From DATLXH01 sp035576005 (GTDB lineage Bacteria; Acidobacteriota; Thermoanaerobaculia; Gp7-AA8), in the NCBI GenBank assembly GCA_035576005.1, contig DATLXH010000157.1:18041-82040 (forward strand): a DNA stretch of 64,000 bases, read 5' to 3'. The notes beneath the pieces are model-generated. The model worked only from the letters and a program-made list of their open reading frames with translations, was not told where the DNA came from and did not search any database. Below, piece after piece: positions 44,775 to 54,381 of the stretch; positions within the stretch are counted from its first letter, which is position 1; every line of letters starts with the position of its first letter. The translations under genes were made by a program, and so were the position numbers.

Positions 44775-45769
44775 GCTCTTTGAATTTCCCCCCACCCCCT
44801 GCGGGCCTGACTGGCTGGCCGTGGACTCTCGATAAGGACCGGCTGCCTCGTGCATGGTCACAGGAAACGGCCCCGCGACTGACGATCATAACCCCGAGCT
44901 TCAATCACGGCAGATTCATCGAAGAGACGATCCGCTCGATCATCCTGCAGGGGTATCCAAACCTCGAGTTCCTGGTATTTGACGGGGGATCCTCTGACGA
45001 GACCCGTGACATCCTGAGAAAGTACGATCCATGGATCACCCGCTGGGTTAGCGAGTCCGACGGGGGTCAGGCAGACGCCATCAACAAGGGTTTAGCACAG
45101 GCGACTGGAAGCATCGTGGCCTGGTGTAACTCCGACGATTACTACCTGCAAGGCGCTTTTGATGCGGTCGCATCCGCCTTCGATCAATCGAGCGATTCAT
45201 TCTTTGCGGGACAGGTTCTTAATTTCATCGATGGAAAGCCAGGCTTCAGGCTGGTTGCCCCGAAGGGGCTGGAGTCTGCTGAGTTAATACGCTTCTGGGA
45301 GAGAAAGGTGGTGTGGCATGACCCCGGCCTTTTTTTCCCAAAATCGGTGATCGACTCGGTAGGGTTGCTGGATGTGAGTCTCCGGTATGCGTTCGATTAC
45401 GACTTTCTCCTCCGGGTTCGATCGCGCTTACGACCTCATTACCTGGACCGTCCGGTCGCGTGTTTTCGTCTGCACGAGGTCTCCAAGACTGTGGCTCAGG
45501 GCGAATGGTTGATTCGAGAGACTGCCGAGGTCAGCCGCCGTTACTGGAATTTAGAGGGCATGAGATACTCGGCCCATGCGAGAAGGGCCGTTTCGGAGGA
45601 CCTGGCGGTGCTTGGAACCGCACTGATAGTCCGCGGTAATTCTCGCGGCATCTCGTTACTCGGTGAAGCTTTACGAAATCACCCTTTCGCGTCGGTAAGG
45701 CACGTTTGCGCGGTTGTGATCAGGAGAGTTCTCCGTTCCCTCGCGCGAATCGTCGGGTTCTCCGGCTGA
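44771..45769 (+). CDS. GT2-family glycosyltransferase
   Basis: A 332-residue GT-A transferase with LTIITPSFNHGRFIEETIRS at the N-terminus, EFLVFDGGSSDETRDILRKY, the metal-binding DxD-like region WCNSDDYYLQGAF and a YAFDYDFLLRVR acceptor segment. GTG 44771 overlaps the previous stop. It is the last gene of the coupled plus-strand run that starts at 35851 and converges with the minus-strand cassette 45809-48705. Confidence 0.92.
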   Translation: MSSLNFPPPPAGLTGWPWTLDKDRLPRAWSQETAPRLTIITPSFNHGRFIEETIRSIILQGYPNLEFLVFDGGSSDETRDILRKYDPWITRWVSESDGGQADAINKGLAQATGSIVAWCNSDDYYLQGAFDAVASAFDQSSDSFFAGQVLNFIDGKPGFRLVAPKGLESAELIRFWERKVVWHDPGLFFPKSVIDSVGLLDVSLRYAFDYDFLLRVRSRLRPHYLDRPVACFRLHEVSKTVAQGEWLIRETAEVSRRYWNLEGMRYSAHARRAVSEDLAVLGTALIVRGNSRGISLLGEALRNHPFASVRHVCAVVIRRVLRSLARIVGFSG

Positions 45770-45808
45770 AGTAGCAATGGGAAGTCGGGGGCTAGCGGGC
45801 TACAGCTC

Positions 45809-46771
45809 TCACACTCTCTTCCTGCCGAGAACGCTGAGAAGCTTTCTCGCGATGGCGAGGCCGGCATATCGCAATGCCTCTGATTTCGACAGGCTCGATG
45901 AGCGCGTGTAGCGAGCGCTCGATTGGCCGGGAGACGTGAATTTGCGCTCGCGGATCATGGTGTCGATCCACTCTCGCGCCAGGAGTTTGGGGACGATCCC
46001 CGCGATGCCGCGACTCTCTGCAAACCAGATCCTTGCCTGCTGATATCGGGCAGTCAGGAAGCCGGTACGGTCGCTGGTTGTGATGGAGCCGGGGTGAGCC
46101 CGGAAGAAGGACAATGGTTCGACCAGGTGCGCGACTTGTTTGTACTGGCTGGCTGTGAGCAGATAAAAAAGGAGATCGGGCCCGCCTCCGTGATCCAGCC
46201 AGTCGGAAATCGTTGGCGAAGGAATGTCTGGCGTGAGATTTTTTCGGAGGTCGGCAGTCCTGAAGAGGGCGCATCCAGGGGATACGGGCAGGGTATTCGT
46301 GAGGAGAGCTTTGATCAGATACCGTTCAGTCGGCACGACCTCAGGTTCTTCGCTCCATGCATAGTCGACACGTGTTTCGCCGTCCAGGACGCCAACCCTG
46401 GTAGCTGTGAAAACAAGACCCGTATCGGAGTCCTCGAGGAAGGGGACGCTCCTGCTCAAAAACTCAGGAAAGATCAGGTCATCGGAAAAAAGCAGCTTGC
46501 CGAGATGGCCACGAGCCTTCTCGAGACAGACGGCGATATTTCTCACGGGCCCGACATTCGTTTCGTTCCGGAAGATCCTGACCCGACGGTCCCGCGTCGC
46601 CAACTCTTCACACACGCTCCATGTTCGATCGGTGCTTGCGTTGTCGACAATGATCACTTCGAGATCACCGAAAGACTGAGCGAGTGCCGATTCGACGCAC
46701 GGCCCTATGAGTGTGGCGCGGTTGTAGACCGGCACCAGAACACTAACGAAAGGCGGCTTTTCCTCCTCCAT
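45809..46771 (-). CDS. GT2-family glycosyltransferase
   Basis: A 320-residue GT2 transferase: VSVLVPVYNRATLIGPCVES, EVIIVDNASTDRTWSVCEEL, RNIAVCLEKARGHLGKLLFSDDLI (metal site). It is in one direction with the tyvelose-type epimerase and reductase genes and its start lies 6 nt after the epimerase stop, so it may well transfer the 3,6-dideoxyhexose made by them. That link is by position only. Confidence 0.9.
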   Translation of the reverse strand: MEEEKPPFVSVLVPVYNRATLIGPCVESALAQSFGDLEVIIVDNASTDRTWSVCEELATRDRRVRIFRNETNVGPVRNIAVCLEKARGHLGKLLFSDDLIFPEFLSRSVPFLEDSDTGLVFTATRVGVLDGETRVDYAWSEEPEVVPTERYLIKALLTNTLPVSPGCALFRTADLRKNLTPDIPSPTISDWLDHGGGPDLLFYLLTASQYKQVAHLVEPLSFFRAHPGSITTSDRTGFLTARYQQARIWFAESRGIAGIVPKLLAREWIDTMIRERKFTSPGQSSARYTRSSSLSKSEALRYAGLAIARKLLSVLGRKRV

Positions 46772-46777
46772 CAGACG

Positions 46778-47815
46778 TCAGATCCGGCCGGAGGTCTGTT
46801 GATTACTGACGAGCCATTCAACGGTTTTCTCGATGCCTTCCCGGGCACTGACTCGTGGGCGAAAGGAGAGAATTCTGGAGGCCTTGGTGATGTCTGCGAC
46901 GAAGAAGAGCTGGTCGCTCTCGCGTGGAGGGTTGACGTCATAACGCAGCTTGACCGAAAGCAACTCCTCGAGGAGAGCAAAAAGCTCCAGGAGTGAAAGA
47001 CTGTTGTCGATTCCTCCCCCTATGTTGAAGGCCTGCCCTTTGGCCTGTTCGATATTCTCGACAGCCGACAGATAGCAGTCAACCGCGTCGCTTGCGTACA
47101 GCACGTCTCTGACCTGCTTTCCATTGCCTGAGATCGTGAAGCGTCCCGGATCCCCGTCACGTTGTTCGATGGCCTGAGTGCAGAACCATCCAACCCAGCC
47201 TTGATCGAATGTGGAGAACTGCCTGCCTCCATAAATCGAAGAGTGTCTGAATACGACCGTTTTCAGTCCGAAAATTCTCGCGTAGTCTAGAAGATATTGA
47301 TCCGCGGCGCCCTTGGAGCAACCGTATGGAGAGTGGAACTCCAGAGGCGTGTCCTCGTCGAAGCCCGCGGGCCGATCAATGCAGTTGTATCGGGAGTCGC
47401 CCTCTTCGTACTCGTATCTCACGAGGTCACCATAGACCTTGTTCGAAGACGAGTAGACGATGGCGCACTCGGGTGCGTGCTTGCGAACGGCCTCGAGGAC
47501 ATTGATCGTACCGACCACATTCGTCTCGAAATCCAGCCGGGGATCAGCGATTGATGTGGTCATGGCCACCTGGCCGGCTAGATGGAAAATAGCGTCTGGA
47601 CGCACCGATGCCACGACGCGCTCCACGTCGTTGGCATTACGCGTGTCGGCGTAGAGCCATCGGAACTTGCCTACAGTTGAGAGCCATTCCAGGTTGGGAG
47701 CCGATCCATGACGGAACAGATTGTCGACCACAATGACATCGTCACCCTGTTTGATCAATCGAGCCGCAACGTTCGTTCCGACAAAGCCACAACCGCCCGT
47801 TATCAGATATCTCAA
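46778..47815 (-). CDS. tyv: CDP-paratose 2-epimerase (tyvelose epimerase)
   Basis: A 345-residue extended SDR of the Tyv/RfbE type, converting CDP-paratose to CDP-tyvelose by C2 inversion. Diagnostic segments: YSSSNKVYGDL, FHSPYGCSKGAADQYLLDYA (catalytic Tyr-Lys), FRHSSIYGGRQFSTFDQGWV, and GNGKQVRDVLY, as in the Salmonella and Yersinia enzymes. ATG 47815 overlaps the stop of the reductase gene upstream. Given rfbF-rfbG-rfbH in the opposite operon, the pathway to CDP-tyvelose can be completed in this locus. Confidence 0.94.
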   Translation of the reverse strand: MRYLITGGCGFVGTNVAARLIKQGDDVIVVDNLFRHGSAPNLEWLSTVGKFRWLYADTRNANDVERVVASVRPDAIFHLAGQVAMTTSIADPRLDFETNVVGTINVLEAVRKHAPECAIVYSSSNKVYGDLVRYEYEEGDSRYNCIDRPAGFDEDTPLEFHSPYGCSKGAADQYLLDYARIFGLKTVVFRHSSIYGGRQFSTFDQGWVGWFCTQAIEQRDGDPGRFTISGNGKQVRDVLYASDAVDCYLSAVENIEQAKGQAFNIGGGIDNSLSLLELFALLEELLSVKLRYDVNPPRESDQLFFVADITKASRILSFRPRVSAREGIEKTVEWLVSNQQTSGRI

Positions 47816-48705
47816 GAATTCCTCACACCATGCAACCGCACGTGATCGATAGTTTTCTGCAGTCCGTCGTTGAGTCCGGTGCGAGGCGACCAGCCCATCT
47901 CGGTGAGTCGTTGGATATTCGCCTCAGATTGCATGACTTCGTTGGTTCTATATGGAATCGCTCCGAAGTTCATCGTGGTGCTCGATTGTGTGAGTTGTCT
48001 CACTCTCTGCACGAAGTCGCGGATCGAAACGGCGCTCCCGCTACCTACCTCGTACTCTTCGTACGGCGTCTGAGGGTCGGCGTGCAAAATGTGCATGTAC
48101 GCCGCTATCACGTCGTCGATATAGATGAAGTCACGCTTCTGGTCTCCCTGGGTCAGCCGGATCTCCGGCACGTTCTGAAGGCATTGCTCGATGATCCTCC
48201 TTGCAAACTTGGAAGGATTGTCGCGCGGACCGAACATGTGCTCGAGCCGGACGTTCACGAAGTTGATCCCTCCCTGGTTGGCCAGGTGACGGCCCCATTC
48301 GCGGAATTGCAACTTGGACAAGGCGTAGGGGTTCGTAAAGTGATGGAGACTCGTGTCGGTGTTGACGAAGGTCTTTGCACCGCCGCGAATACTGGCCTCG
48401 AGCAATTCGAGTGGAAACTGGACGTTGTTCGCCAGCAGGAAAGACCCATCCTCCCCTTTCGTGCCATAGTTGGTCGCCGCGTGCAGCACGATGTCTGCTT
48501 TTATGAAATCGAATGGAGCGTTCAGCCCCGATACATCTACATCAAACATCCGCACACCTGCCACTTCCGCCAACCGGCTGGTATCGGAGGAGCTGCGCTT
48601 GAGCACGATCACATCGTGACCCGCGGCAATCAGGCTGGTGACCAGGTGACTTCCGAGGAAACCGGTGCCGCCGGTGATCACAATGTTTAGTTTGGCATCA
48701 GGCAT
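47812..48705 (-). CDS. rfbS: CDP-paratose/abequose synthase-like reductase
   Basis: A 297-residue SDR related to RfbS and RfbJ, which reduce CDP-4-keto-3,6-dideoxyglucose at C4 to paratose or abequose. Seen: IVITGGTGFLGSHLVTSL, the catalytic Tyr-x3-Lys in TNPYALSKLQFREWG, FVNVRLEHMFGPRDNPSKF, then DQKRDFIYIDDVIAAY and NEVMQSEANIQRLTEMGW, all shared with this small family. Because a tyvelose epimerase follows, overlapping by 4 nt, paratose synthase (RfbS) activity is more likely than abequose synthase. Note that it competes with the YerE-like enzyme for the same substrate. Confidence 0.88.
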   Translation of the reverse strand: MPDAKLNIVITGGTGFLGSHLVTSLIAAGHDVIVLKRSSSDTSRLAEVAGVRMFDVDVSGLNAPFDFIKADIVLHAATNYGTKGEDGSFLLANNVQFPLELLEASIRGGAKTFVNTDTSLHHFTNPYALSKLQFREWGRHLANQGGINFVNVRLEHMFGPRDNPSKFARRIIEQCLQNVPEIRLTQGDQKRDFIYIDDVIAAYMHILHADPQTPYEEYEVGSGSAVSIRDFVQRVRQLTQSSTTMNFGAIPYRTNEVMQSEANIQRLTEMGWSPRTGLNDGLQKTIDHVRLHGVRNS

Positions 48706-48913
48706 TGATAGAGGCAGGCTGAACGCCGAGTCTGCGATGACTTAAAAAGCGCAGGATGTGGACACCTGAGTACGTTGCTCAGATGCGACCGTTCTCGGCG
48801 CAACGGTTCCAGTATATCAAACCAAAATCCACGCTCGGCGATCGAAGATCGAGTCGACAAGGGGTAGTGGAGCGTTGAATTGTTGGGCGGGATCTTTGCA
48901 GTTTTTTCTTTTC

Positions 48914-49870
48914 ATGCCTCAGCAGTTCACATTTACTGTGTTCACTCCTACTTACAACCGTATCCGCACGCTTCCGCGACTGTTCGAGAGTCTCAAGTCG
49001 CAGGAGTTTCGAGACTTTGAATGGCTCATCGTAGACGATGGCTCCAGTGATGGCACACCCGATCTCGTTCAGCAATGGCTGCCACAAGCTTCATTCCCGA
49101 TGCGTTACATCTGGCAGGAGAACAGCGGTAAGCATATCGCGCATAATCGGGCCGTGGAGGATGCGTTGGGTACGTTCTTCATAACGGTCGATTCGGATGA
49201 TTACTTACTCCCGATTTCGCTCAGGAGATTCAAGGAGCATTGGGATACTATTCCTGAGGAATCGAGAGAGGAATTTACGGGTGTGACCGCACTCTGCGTC
49301 GATGAGCAGGGGAAGTTGATCGGATCTCGATTCCCAGCCGACGTCATTGACTCTGATCTGGTCCGGATCCAGTACCGGTTTGATGTGCGTGGCGATAAAA
49401 TCGGGTTTCATCGCACTCAGCACTTGCAGGACCTTCCTTTCCCCGAGATCGCTGAGCCCGTCGTGCCCGAAGGAGTAGTGTGGGACCGGCTGTCACTTCG
49501 ATTTCGTACGCGGTTTGTGAACGAAGTCTTACAAGTAAAAGAATACCTGGCCGGCGGTTTCACGCGTTCATCGAGGTCACGTCCAGAGAGCTTTGCCGTT
49601 GGACATGCGCTGTGGAATCGGTATGTGATCAACGATTACATTCGATGGTTTGGCTTCACCCCAATGCGATTCATCCGCGCCGCTGCGAATTACTCGCGCT
49701 TTGCATTTCATGCGGGAGACTCGATCTATACCCAGGGGAGCAGACTTACGCGACAATCGTCCAGAGCGTTATGGCTCCTTTTGCTGCCGCTCGGCTACCT
49801 GATTTTTCTCAGAGATGGACGGCGCGCAAAAGCTCGGCGGTCCCGATCCTCTGTTGGGACTACAGGGTGA
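48914..49870 (+). CDS. GT2-family glycosyltransferase
   Basis: A 318-residue GT2 transferase: TVFTPTYNRIRTLPRLFESL, FEWLIVDDGSSDGTPDLVQQ, and the DSDDYLLP metal site at about residue 96. ATG 48914 gives the usual N-terminus; the frame is open back to 48875. It is divergent from the reductase at 48705, so the ~200 nt between them should hold two promoters. A short hydrophobic stretch (ALWLLLLPLGYLIFL) near the C-terminus could tie it to the membrane. Confidence 0.9.
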   Translation: MPQQFTFTVFTPTYNRIRTLPRLFESLKSQEFRDFEWLIVDDGSSDGTPDLVQQWLPQASFPMRYIWQENSGKHIAHNRAVEDALGTFFITVDSDDYLLPISLRRFKEHWDTIPEESREEFTGVTALCVDEQGKLIGSRFPADVIDSDLVRIQYRFDVRGDKIGFHRTQHLQDLPFPEIAEPVVPEGVVWDRLSLRFRTRFVNEVLQVKEYLAGGFTRSSRSRPESFAVGHALWNRYVINDYIRWFGFTPMRFIRAAANYSRFAFHAGDSIYTQGSRLTRQSSRALWLLLLPLGYLIFLRDGRRAKARRSRSSVGTTG

Positions 49871-49991
49871 CGGTCAACATTGCGGGAGCGTTGTAACCTG
49901 GCCCCCCGGCGGGGCACGTTTCCTCGCGCCGTGACCTCGCTGCGGCACTGCGGGGGGATGGCTCAGTCGTAGTACAAAGAAAAGGTAGACA

Positions 49992-52007
49992 ATGTGCGGA
50001 TTTGCCGGCGTCGTGAAAAAAAGAGATCCCTCCCAGGATCTGCGTGAGACAGCGGGAGGGATGGCGAATGCCTTGATCTGCAGAGGTCCCGACGATTTCG
50101 GGAGTTGGAGCGAGGCATCCGCCGGGATCGGACTCGGATTCAGGCGTCTGTCGATTGTGGATCTCTCCCCCCTTGGTCATCAGCCCATGCACTCAGCAAG
50201 CGGGCGATACGTGATCGTCTTCAATGGCGAGATTTATAACTTCCTGGCGCTCAGGGAGGAGCTCACACTTCTGGGGCATCAATTTCGAGGTCACTCGGAT
50301 ACGGAAGTGTTGCTTGCGGCAGTGGAGCAATGGGGCTTTGAAGTTGCGCTGACCCGCAGCAACGGGATGTTTGCCGTCGCTCTATGGGATCGAGCCGAAA
50401 AGACGTTGAGACTGGGGCGAGATCGAGTAGGAAAGAAGCCTCTCTACTACGGATGGCACGAAGATTCGTTCCTCTTCGGCTCCGAGCTGAAGGCTCTGCG
50501 TGCATACCCGGGATTTGATCCGCGAGTAGATCGCGACAGTCTCAGGTTGTTCATGAGATTCGGGTACATCCCGGCTCCGTACTCGATCTACGAAGGCATT
50601 AAGAAACTGGCGCCAGGGACGATTCTTCTACTTGGGAGCGGATCGCGAGAGCCGCAGTTGAAGACATACTGGTCGATGCTTTCGGCGGTAAGGGAGGGAG
50701 CGGCCAGACCGCTCGAGGGCTCGGATAGCGCGCTGCTTGATCATGCGGAAGGTCTCCTGCGCGACTCCGTGGCGGGCAGGATGATCGCCGATGTTCCGTT
50801 GGGCGCGTTCCTTTCCGGAGGAATCGATTCCTCTCTCATTGTGAGTCTCATGCAGTCACAGTCTTCCCGTCCCGTGAATACTTTCTGCGTCGGCTTCGAA
50901 GACGGTGCTTTCAATGAAGCTGCGCACGCCCGGAAAATCGCCTCCTACCTGGGAACAGATCACCGAGAGTTATACGTAACTCCGCGGGATGCTCTCTCGA
51001 TCATCCCGGACCTTCCTCTGGTTTTCGACGAGCCTTTCGCAGATTCTTCTCAGATACCAACCATCATGGTGTCGAAGTTCGCTCGAAAATCTGTCACGGT
51101 GTGTCTCAGTGGTGATGGCGGAGACGAGTTTTTCGCGGGCTACAGCAGATACGGTCTCACAGAGCGTCTGTGGACCACGATGATGAGACTTCCCGTCGGC
51201 ATCCGTGATCAACTCGGTCGGGGAGCCTCCAGACTTCCTGATCGCGTGTACGAGCCATTGATGAATGCGCTGCCACTGCTCGGGGTGAGGTTACCGGCGG
51301 GGAACCGTGTAGATCGGCTCAGGAAGCTTCTCGCTCTGGCGAGATGTGAGAGCCGGGAGTCCGTCTACCTGGCGCTGATGACTCTGTGGAGTGATTCCGG
51401 GTCGCTCGTACTCGGCTCGGGTCCGGTACCTACTGCCTTCGACAACATGACCAGCAACCGTGACGGTCTCGACTTCCCTTCGTTCATGATGTTCCTCGAC
51501 AGCATCTCGTACCTGCCCGATGACATACTCGTCAAGCTGGACCGCTCCACCATGTCCGTAAGTCTCGAAGGGCGTTGTCCGTTGCTCGATCACCGTTTTA
51601 TCGAGTTTTCGTGGCGGTTGCCCGCTCGAATGAAGGTTCGCGACGGGCAACGCAAGTGGCTCTTGCGCCAGCTGTTGTCGCGCTACGTTCCGGGAGATTT
51701 GTGGGATAGGCCCAAGAGCGGCTTCACCGTCCCTATCGGTGCCTGGCTCCGAGGGCCGCTGCGAGGGTGGGCTGAAGACTTACTCGACCACAAGCGCCTT
51801 CGTGAAGAGGGATATCTCGATGCCGACCTCGTGACGCAGAAATGGTCAGAGCATTTGTCGGGTGCCCGAGAGTGGCACAACGCCCTGTGGGCGGTTCTCA
51901 TGTTTCAGTCGTGGCTGCGGAACTCCGCGATCGAGCCTCATGAAGTTCGATCGTGTAAAGGGTTTGAGAGCAACGCTCAAAACGGCATTCCGCTGATGAA
52001 GCAGTGA
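49992..52007 (+). CDS. asnB: AsnB-type glutamine-hydrolysing amidotransferase
   Basis: A 671-residue class-II amidotransferase. MCGFAGVV leaves the nucleophile Cys2; the GATase_2 domain runs to about 215; the synthetase domain has the PP-loop FLSGGIDSSLIVSL (about 276) and SGDGGDEFFAGYSRY. Members in O-antigen loci, such as WbpS of P. aeruginosa O6, are thought to amidate hexuronic acids; a TviB-like UDP-sugar dehydrogenase in the same module (60700) could supply the acid. Asparagine synthesis is possible but unlikely between glycosyltransferase genes. The stop overlaps the next ATG. Confidence 0.93.
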   Translation: MCGFAGVVKKRDPSQDLRETAGGMANALICRGPDDFGSWSEASAGIGLGFRRLSIVDLSPLGHQPMHSASGRYVIVFNGEIYNFLALREELTLLGHQFRGHSDTEVLLAAVEQWGFEVALTRSNGMFAVALWDRAEKTLRLGRDRVGKKPLYYGWHEDSFLFGSELKALRAYPGFDPRVDRDSLRLFMRFGYIPAPYSIYEGIKKLAPGTILLLGSGSREPQLKTYWSMLSAVREGAARPLEGSDSALLDHAEGLLRDSVAGRMIADVPLGAFLSGGIDSSLIVSLMQSQSSRPVNTFCVGFEDGAFNEAAHARKIASYLGTDHRELYVTPRDALSIIPDLPLVFDEPFADSSQIPTIMVSKFARKSVTVCLSGDGGDEFFAGYSRYGLTERLWTTMMRLPVGIRDQLGRGASRLPDRVYEPLMNALPLLGVRLPAGNRVDRLRKLLALARCESRESVYLALMTLWSDSGSLVLGSGPVPTAFDNMTSNRDGLDFPSFMMFLDSISYLPDDILVKLDRSTMSVSLEGRCPLLDHRFIEFSWRLPARMKVRDGQRKWLLRQLLSRYVPGDLWDRPKSGFTVPIGAWLRGPLRGWAEDLLDHKRLREEGYLDADLVTQKWSEHLSGAREWHNALWAVLMFQSWLRNSAIEPHEVRSCKGFESNAQNGIPLMKQ

Positions 52008-53251
52008 TGAACGACTGGGCCGGCTGGCTGCTCGTTGACAGCTCCTTTCTGATTCTTCTCGCATCGGCAACCATCAGGAGACGCATGGCCGCTTTCCTGG
52101 CCGCTGTCTTCACTCTGATCGCTCATCAATGCGTGGCCTTGATCAATACATACGGAGTTACGATCAAGGGCGCCGAGAGTGACGCGGTGACCTTTCACGC
52201 TCTTGCAGCTGAGATGAGCGCACTCTCTAACATCGATTGGATATTCACCGTGGACGCAGCGATGTACGTTCAGTTCCTGGCGCTGTTCTACAAACACCTG
52301 GGAGCGTCGAAGCTGCTTGGCTCGCAGCTTTCCCTCGTAGCATTTGCGGTGTCGATCATTCTCATTGCCAAAATTGCCGATCAGCTCTCGCTGCGAAGGT
52401 ACACTCCGGGCTTGATCCTTCTGGCAGGCCTTCTTCCTAGTGTTGCAATTTTTACCTCAGTGACACTGAGGGAATCGTATCAGCTGTGTTTTTTTCTCCT
52501 CTTCGCCCATTCAACCCTGCTGGTTCGCAAACGCCCACGCTTCGGGAACGTGATCACCCTCCTTCTTGCTCTGTTTGGCCTGAGCCTGATGCACAAAGGG
52601 CTGGCTGCCATGAGTTTGGTTTTTCTCGTGCTAGCCGCTTACTGGTCTACCCGAGGAGGACGAGGTTGGAGTGCCAAAGTACGTCGTTATTTTGTCCTAT
52701 TCGTGGCTGGGATGGCGATTTCGGCCTGGATCTACGCCTCGGCGCGATTTGGCATCGGTGTCGGCGCTTTCCTCACTGACGGGCTCCCAGCCTACGTCTA
52801 CTCCTATAGGCAGGGACTTTCGGACTACCTGACCATGCGTGCCAGCTACGGCCCCATCGTCACTTCGCCAACCGCTGGCGCCGTTCTTGTTAGCCTGCCG
52901 CTCATTGGTTTGCTTTACATGTTTGCCCCATTTCCAGCCCAGGTCGAAAACGCACTCGACATTTATGCTCTGCTCGAAGGCTTTCTCCGGTTGATTCTGC
53001 TCTTGTTTGCGTTCGGCGCTCTGCGACGATCGACGGGTGAATTGAGAAGCCGCATCGGGTTCTTGTTCATGATTTTCTGTCTGATTGAGGTGATGTGGGC
53101 ACTTGGAACGAGCAACTGGGGGCAGGCGATCAGACACCATGTGGTTGCGTACCCGATCCTCGTGCTGCTTGGTGGGCCTGGGCTCATCCGATTTCTGGTG
53201 TCCGCGAGTCGCGGGCTGTTGCAACCATTTCCGAGTAGAGATCCGGATTGA
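52007..53251 (+). CDS. wzy: Putative Wzy polymerase, module B
   Basis: A 414-residue polytopic membrane protein with about 10-11 helices. Its layout (helix-rich ends, a loop with VTLRESYQLCFFLLFAHSTL and another with YSYRQGLSDYLTMRASYGP) resembles EpsG/Wzy-type proteins, where a conserved RE in a short loop follows a helix. It lies between the amidotransferase and two GT4 genes, the place where a polymerase is expected, and module B has no other candidate. I choose ATG 52007 (TGATG with asnB) over GTG 52004. Confidence 0.65.
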   Translation: MNDWAGWLLVDSSFLILLASATIRRRMAAFLAAVFTLIAHQCVALINTYGVTIKGAESDAVTFHALAAEMSALSNIDWIFTVDAAMYVQFLALFYKHLGASKLLGSQLSLVAFAVSIILIAKIADQLSLRRYTPGLILLAGLLPSVAIFTSVTLRESYQLCFFLLFAHSTLLVRKRPRFGNVITLLLALFGLSLMHKGLAAMSLVFLVLAAYWSTRGGRGWSAKVRRYFVLFVAGMAISAWIYASARFGIGVGAFLTDGLPAYVYSYRQGLSDYLTMRASYGPIVTSPTAGAVLVSLPLIGLLYMFAPFPAQVENALDIYALLEGFLRLILLLFAFGALRRSTGELRSRIGFLFMIFCLIEVMWALGTSNWGQAIRHHVVAYPILVLLGGPGLIRFLVSASRGLLQPFPSRDPD

Positions 53252-54381
53252 AGATCGTTCACGTCATCACAGGTCTCGGAGTAGGTGGCGCCGAGAACAT
53301 GCTGTACAAACTGCTGAGTCAGAGCGACAGACAGGCGTATGTGCCCGCCGTCATTTCTCTGAGCGATGTAGGTCCCATCGGAAAGAAGATCGAGAGCCTC
53401 GGAGTTGAGGTCAAAGCACTCGGCATGCGGCCAGGCAGGTTGAATCTTCTGGCGCTGCTCGAGCTGCGGAAACTACTCCGATCGATCCAGCCCGATATCG
53501 TCCAATCGTGGATGTATCACGCGGACCTCATGTCAGGACTCGCTTCGTTGGGTAACGGGAAGTGGCCCCGCGTCTGGGGAATCCGACAGAGTGATCTCGA
53601 CCCCCACACGACCAAGCGCATGACTCGCGCCGTTGCCTGGGTCTCGGCGCGATTGTCGGGCACGGTGCCGACGCGGATCGTCTGTTGTTCGCACGCTTCC
53701 GCGCGCGTGCACAGCGACATAGGTTACGACCGGGAAAAAATGACTGTGATCCCGAACGGCTTCGATGTTTCGCTGTTTCGACCCGATCCGGAAGCGCGGC
53801 GTGCGATCAGGGCAGAGCTCAGGATCCCCGAGGAGGCCGTCGTGATCGGACTCGTCGCGCGGCTCGATCCGCAGAAGGATCACGCGACGTTTTTCCGTGC
53901 AGCGTCAAGCCTGGCCTTGTCGTATCCGGACGTGCATTTCATTCTCGCGGGCAAGGATCTTCTCACTGATACGCCTCGAGTAGCCGGGTGGCTTCCAGAC
54001 GATGCGCGTCGCGCGCGATTTCACCTTCTGGGAATCCGTGGGGACGTCGCTGCACTCAATGCGGCATTCGATATTGCATGCTCCTCTTCGGCATACGGCG
54101 AAGGCTTTCCCAATGTTATCGGCGAAGCGATGGCTTCGGGGGTTCCCTGCGTAGTCACCGACGTGGGTGATTCGGCCACCATCGTCGGCGAGACCGGCTT
54201 CGTAGTGAAGCCCAGGAGCGATTCTGCGCTCGCTGACGCGTTGGCGAGAATGATTGAGGAAGGTCCGGAACGTCGTGCGGATTATGGTCGCGCGGCGCGG
54301 GAGCGCGTCATCGCGAACTTCAATCTCCCTATAATTGTTCGAATGTTCGAGCAACTCTACGATGAGCTGCTGATGCCTTAG
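53248..54381 (+). CDS. GT4-family glycosyltransferase
   Basis: A 377-residue transferase: IVHVITGLGVGGAENMLYKL (acceptor domain), VVIGLVARLDPQKDHATFFR and the EX7E pair in EGFPNVIGEAMASGVPCVVT. TTG 53248 overlaps the preceding stop. The 3' end is of special note: the TAG stop at 54379-54381 lies directly against the left tip of a miniature hairpin element (54382), so the present C-terminus may have been set by that insertion. Confidence 0.92.
   Translation: MKIVHVITGLGVGGAENMLYKLLSQSDRQAYVPAVISLSDVGPIGKKIESLGVEVKALGMRPGRLNLLALLELRKLLRSIQPDIVQSWMYHADLMSGLASLGNGKWPRVWGIRQSDLDPHTTKRMTRAVAWVSARLSGTVPTRIVCCSHASARVHSDIGYDREKMTVIPNGFDVSLFRPDPEARRAIRAELRIPEEAVVIGLVARLDPQKDHATFFRAASSLALSYPDVHFILAGKDLLTDTPRVAGWLPDDARRARFHLLGIRGDVAALNAAFDIACSSSAYGEGFPNVIGEAMASGVPCVVTDVGDSATIVGETGFVVKPRSDSALADALARMIEEGPERRADYGRAARERVIANFNLPIIVRMFEQLYDELLMP

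Noticed and set aside
45923..46996. 357-codon plus-strand open frame
   Set aside because: Antisense to a GT2 gene and to the end of the tyvelose epimerase gene, both with conserved motifs; a shadow of GC-rich third positions.
47830..48690. 286-codon plus-strand open frame
   Set aside because: Lies fully opposite the RfbS-like reductase, which has strong family motifs.
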